A stretch of 6,364 nt of DNA from an uncultured bacterium (GTDB lineage Bacteria; Planctomycetota; UBA1135; GCA-002686595): the NCBI GenBank assembly GCA_913058555.1, contig CAJXRJ010000450.1, positions 1-6,364 on the forward strand, in the 5' to 3' direction. A program made the translations under genes and the position numbers. A model generated the notes under the pieces. The model saw only the letters and a program-made list of their open reading frames with translations. It was not told the DNA's origin and made no database searches. The first letter of the stretch is position 1; each line of letters begins with the position of its first letter. Of this stretch, positions 5,322 to 6,364 are shown piece after piece.

Positions 5322-6140
5322 ATGGGACAGAAAATCCACCCCACCGGCTACCGAGTCGGAATTATCGAGCCCTGGGCCTCCCGCTGGCACGGGAGCAAGC
5401 ACGACTTCGCGCGTCTTCTCCGTCAGGACAAGACGATCCGTGATCACATCACGAAGGAGTACGGTTCGGCCGGCATCCCGCGTATTGAGATCGAGCGGAC
5501 CAGCGATGCCGTCAACGTGATCATCTACACCGCGCGTCCCGGCGTTCTCGTCGGCCGCAAAGGTGTTCGGATCGACGCCCTCAAGGGCGACCTCCAGAAG
5601 ATCGCTGACACGACCGTGCACCTCACGATCCACGAGATCAAGCGCCCCGAGCTTTCTGCTGGCCTCGTCGCCGAGGTGATCGCTGAGCAGCTCAAGCGCC
5701 GGATGGCGTTCCGCCGCGCGGTGAAGAAGGCCGTCCAGACCACGATGCAGGCCGGCGCCCTTGGCGTGAAGGTCATGATCAACGGTCGCCTTGGCGGCGC
5801 TGAGATGGCCCGTCAGCTCCAGGAGCGAGAAGGCCGCGTGCCCCTTTCGACCTTGCAGGCCAACGTCGAGTACGGCACCGCCCTCGCTCGCACGACCTAC
5901 GGCATCATCGGTGTCAAGGTTTGGATCTACAAGGGCGACATCGAGCGCGGTGAGAAGATCAACTACCGCGTGACGTCGGCCGCAGGTGGCCGATACGACC
6001 GCGGTGCAGGTGGGGGAGCCCGCCGTGGCGGATCCCGCCGCGGACGCGGTGGCTCTCGCCGGGGTGGCGGCGGTGGTCGCGGCCCGAACGCCGGTCACCT
6101 TTCCGGTCCCCAAGGCTCCGTCAACCAAGGAGGTGCGTAA
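5322..6140 (+). CDS. rpsC: 30S ribosomal protein S3 with Gly/Arg-rich C-terminal tail
   Basis: The 272-residue product is longer than E. coli S3 (233). It starts MGQKIHPTGYRVGI. The KH type-2 domain (about 40-108) has its GXXG loop as GRKG (78-81). The C-terminal domain contains FRRAVKKAVQ, with Arg131, Arg132 and Lys135 at the positions tied to mRNA helicase activity of E. coli S3, then GRLGGAE, REGRVPLSTLQA and YGIIGVKVWIYKGD (193-206). S3 forms part of the mRNA entry channel in the small-subunit head. Residues 222-254 are almost only Gly, Arg and Ser, with repeats of the GGSRRG type, and a neutral end follows. No Shine-Dalgarno precedes ATG 5322. The TAA stop shares its last base with the rplP start. 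Confidence 0.98.
   Translation: MGQKIHPTGYRVGIIEPWASRWHGSKHDFARLLRQDKTIRDHITKEYGSAGIPRIEIERTSDAVNVIIYTARPGVLVGRKGVRIDALKGDLQKIADTTVHLTIHEIKRPELSAGLVAEVIAEQLKRRMAFRRAVKKAVQTTMQAGALGVKVMINGRLGGAEMARQLQEREGRVPLSTLQANVEYGTALARTTYGIIGVKVWIYKGDIERGEKINYRVTSAAGGRYDRGAGGGARRGGSRRGRGGSRRGGGGGRGPNAGHLSGPQGSVNQGGA
6127..6133 (+). promoter_or_regulatory. Strong Shine-Dalgarno site for rplP
   Basis: AAGGAGG lies within the last codons of rpsC, 6 bases before ATG 6140. It decides the rplP start: the alternative ATG at 6149 would be 15 bases away, too far. Confidence 0.85.
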
Positions 6141-6329
6141 TGGCTTACATGCCACGGCGCATCAAGCGCCGCCGCGTCTTCCGCGGCAAGATCAAGGGCC
6201 TGGCGACGCGCGGCAACCGCGTGGCGTTCGGCGACTACGGACTCCAGTCCCTCGACGCCGGCTGGATCAACGGCCGCCAACTCGAAGCTAGCCGTATCGC
6301 GGCGAACCGCGCCACCCAAGGCGCTGCCA
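6140..6329 (+). CDS. rplP: 50S ribosomal protein L16, 3' truncated by contig end
   Basis: Sixty-three complete codons are present before the adapter; a full L16 has about 137-140. The visible part reads MAYMPRRIKRRRVFRGKIKG, then NRVAFGDYGLQSLDAGWINGRQLEASRIAANRAT, matching the L16 N-terminus (family pattern P.R.K.R...GR..G, then FG..GL......ITARQIEAAR.A..R). L16 sits near the A-site tRNA elbow and peptidyl-transferase centre and is a late assembly protein. ATG 6140 overlaps the rpsC stop by one base (TAATG) and has AAGGAGG 6 bases upstream, implying translational coupling. The truncation is technical: the frame runs straight into adapter sequence. Confidence 0.95.
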
Positions 6330-6364
6330 CTGTCTCTTATACACATCTCCGAGCCCACGAGACT
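6330..6364 (-). other. Residual Nextera (Tn5) sequencing adapter, right end
   Basis: Bases 6330-6348 are the Tn5 mosaic end in reverse orientation (CTGTCTCTTATACACATCT), followed by the read-2 adapter bases CCGAGCCCACGAGAC (6349-6363) and one further base that may be the first index base. Read on the minus strand it creates the known artefact peptide MGSEMCIRDS. It is not genomic. Confidence 0.97.

Noticed and set aside
5307..6155. Long antisense open frame (about 282 codons) opposite rpsC
   Set aside because: It is a shadow of the S3 codon pattern; its Ala/Gly/Thr/Val-rich product resembles no family, and it has no ribosome site of its own.
6095..6358. Minus-strand open frame containing MGSEMCIRDS
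   Set aside because: The N-terminus is translated adapter, and the rest is antisense to rpsC and rplP.

Overview
This window is a bacterial, GC-rich chromosomal fragment that carries the end of a str-type locus and the first part of the S10 ribosomal protein operon, all on the + strand. The order is EF-G-like (5' truncated) - S10 - L3 - L4 - L23 - L2 - S19 - L22 - S3 - L16 (3' truncated). Every confident gene is a core translation gene. I found no mobile element, CRISPR array, tRNA, rRNA, toxin or defence gene, and no clear new system. Both ends are leftover Illumina Nextera (Tn5) adapter (1-28 and 6330-6364), so the real insert is 29-6329 and both terminal truncations are technical, not biological.

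Layout. 29-915: domains III-V of an EF-G paralogue that resembles the mitochondrial EF-G2 / bacterial spdEFG2 (ribosome recycling) type more than the translocase. 916-1423: 508 bases with no credible gene, where many bacteria have tuf; it holds a weak promoter candidate and small inverted repeats. 1424-1729: rpsJ. 1730-2004: 275 non-coding bases with a chain of hairpins, including a perfect UUCG tetraloop stem. 2005-3585: rplC, rplD and rplW tightly packed (4-nt gap, then 4-nt overlap). 3639-4472: rplB. 4562-4846: rpsS. 4902-5294: rplV. 5322-6140: rpsC with a Gly/Arg-rich tail. 6140-6329: start of rplP. Short gaps downstream of rplB, rpsS and rplV each hold an inverted repeat.

The products form one functional set. 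S10, S19 and S3 belong to the small-subunit head; L2, L3, L4, L22, L23 and L16 build the peptidyl-transferase surroundings and the exit tunnel of the large subunit; the EF-G paralogue acts on the assembled ribosome.

Organism: high GC, no tuf between the EF-G gene and rpsJ, mostly non-Shine-Dalgarno starts, and an spdEFG2-like factor (a type described from spirochaetes, planctomycetes and deltaproteobacteria) suggest an uncultured member of a Planctomycetota-like or related lineage. This is a tentative inference from remembered family features, with no tree behind it. The most interesting points are the EF-G2-like protein in the str position, the hairpin-rich S10-L3 spacer, the split in Shine-Dalgarno use, the lengthened L22 tunnel loop and the RGG-like S3 tail.
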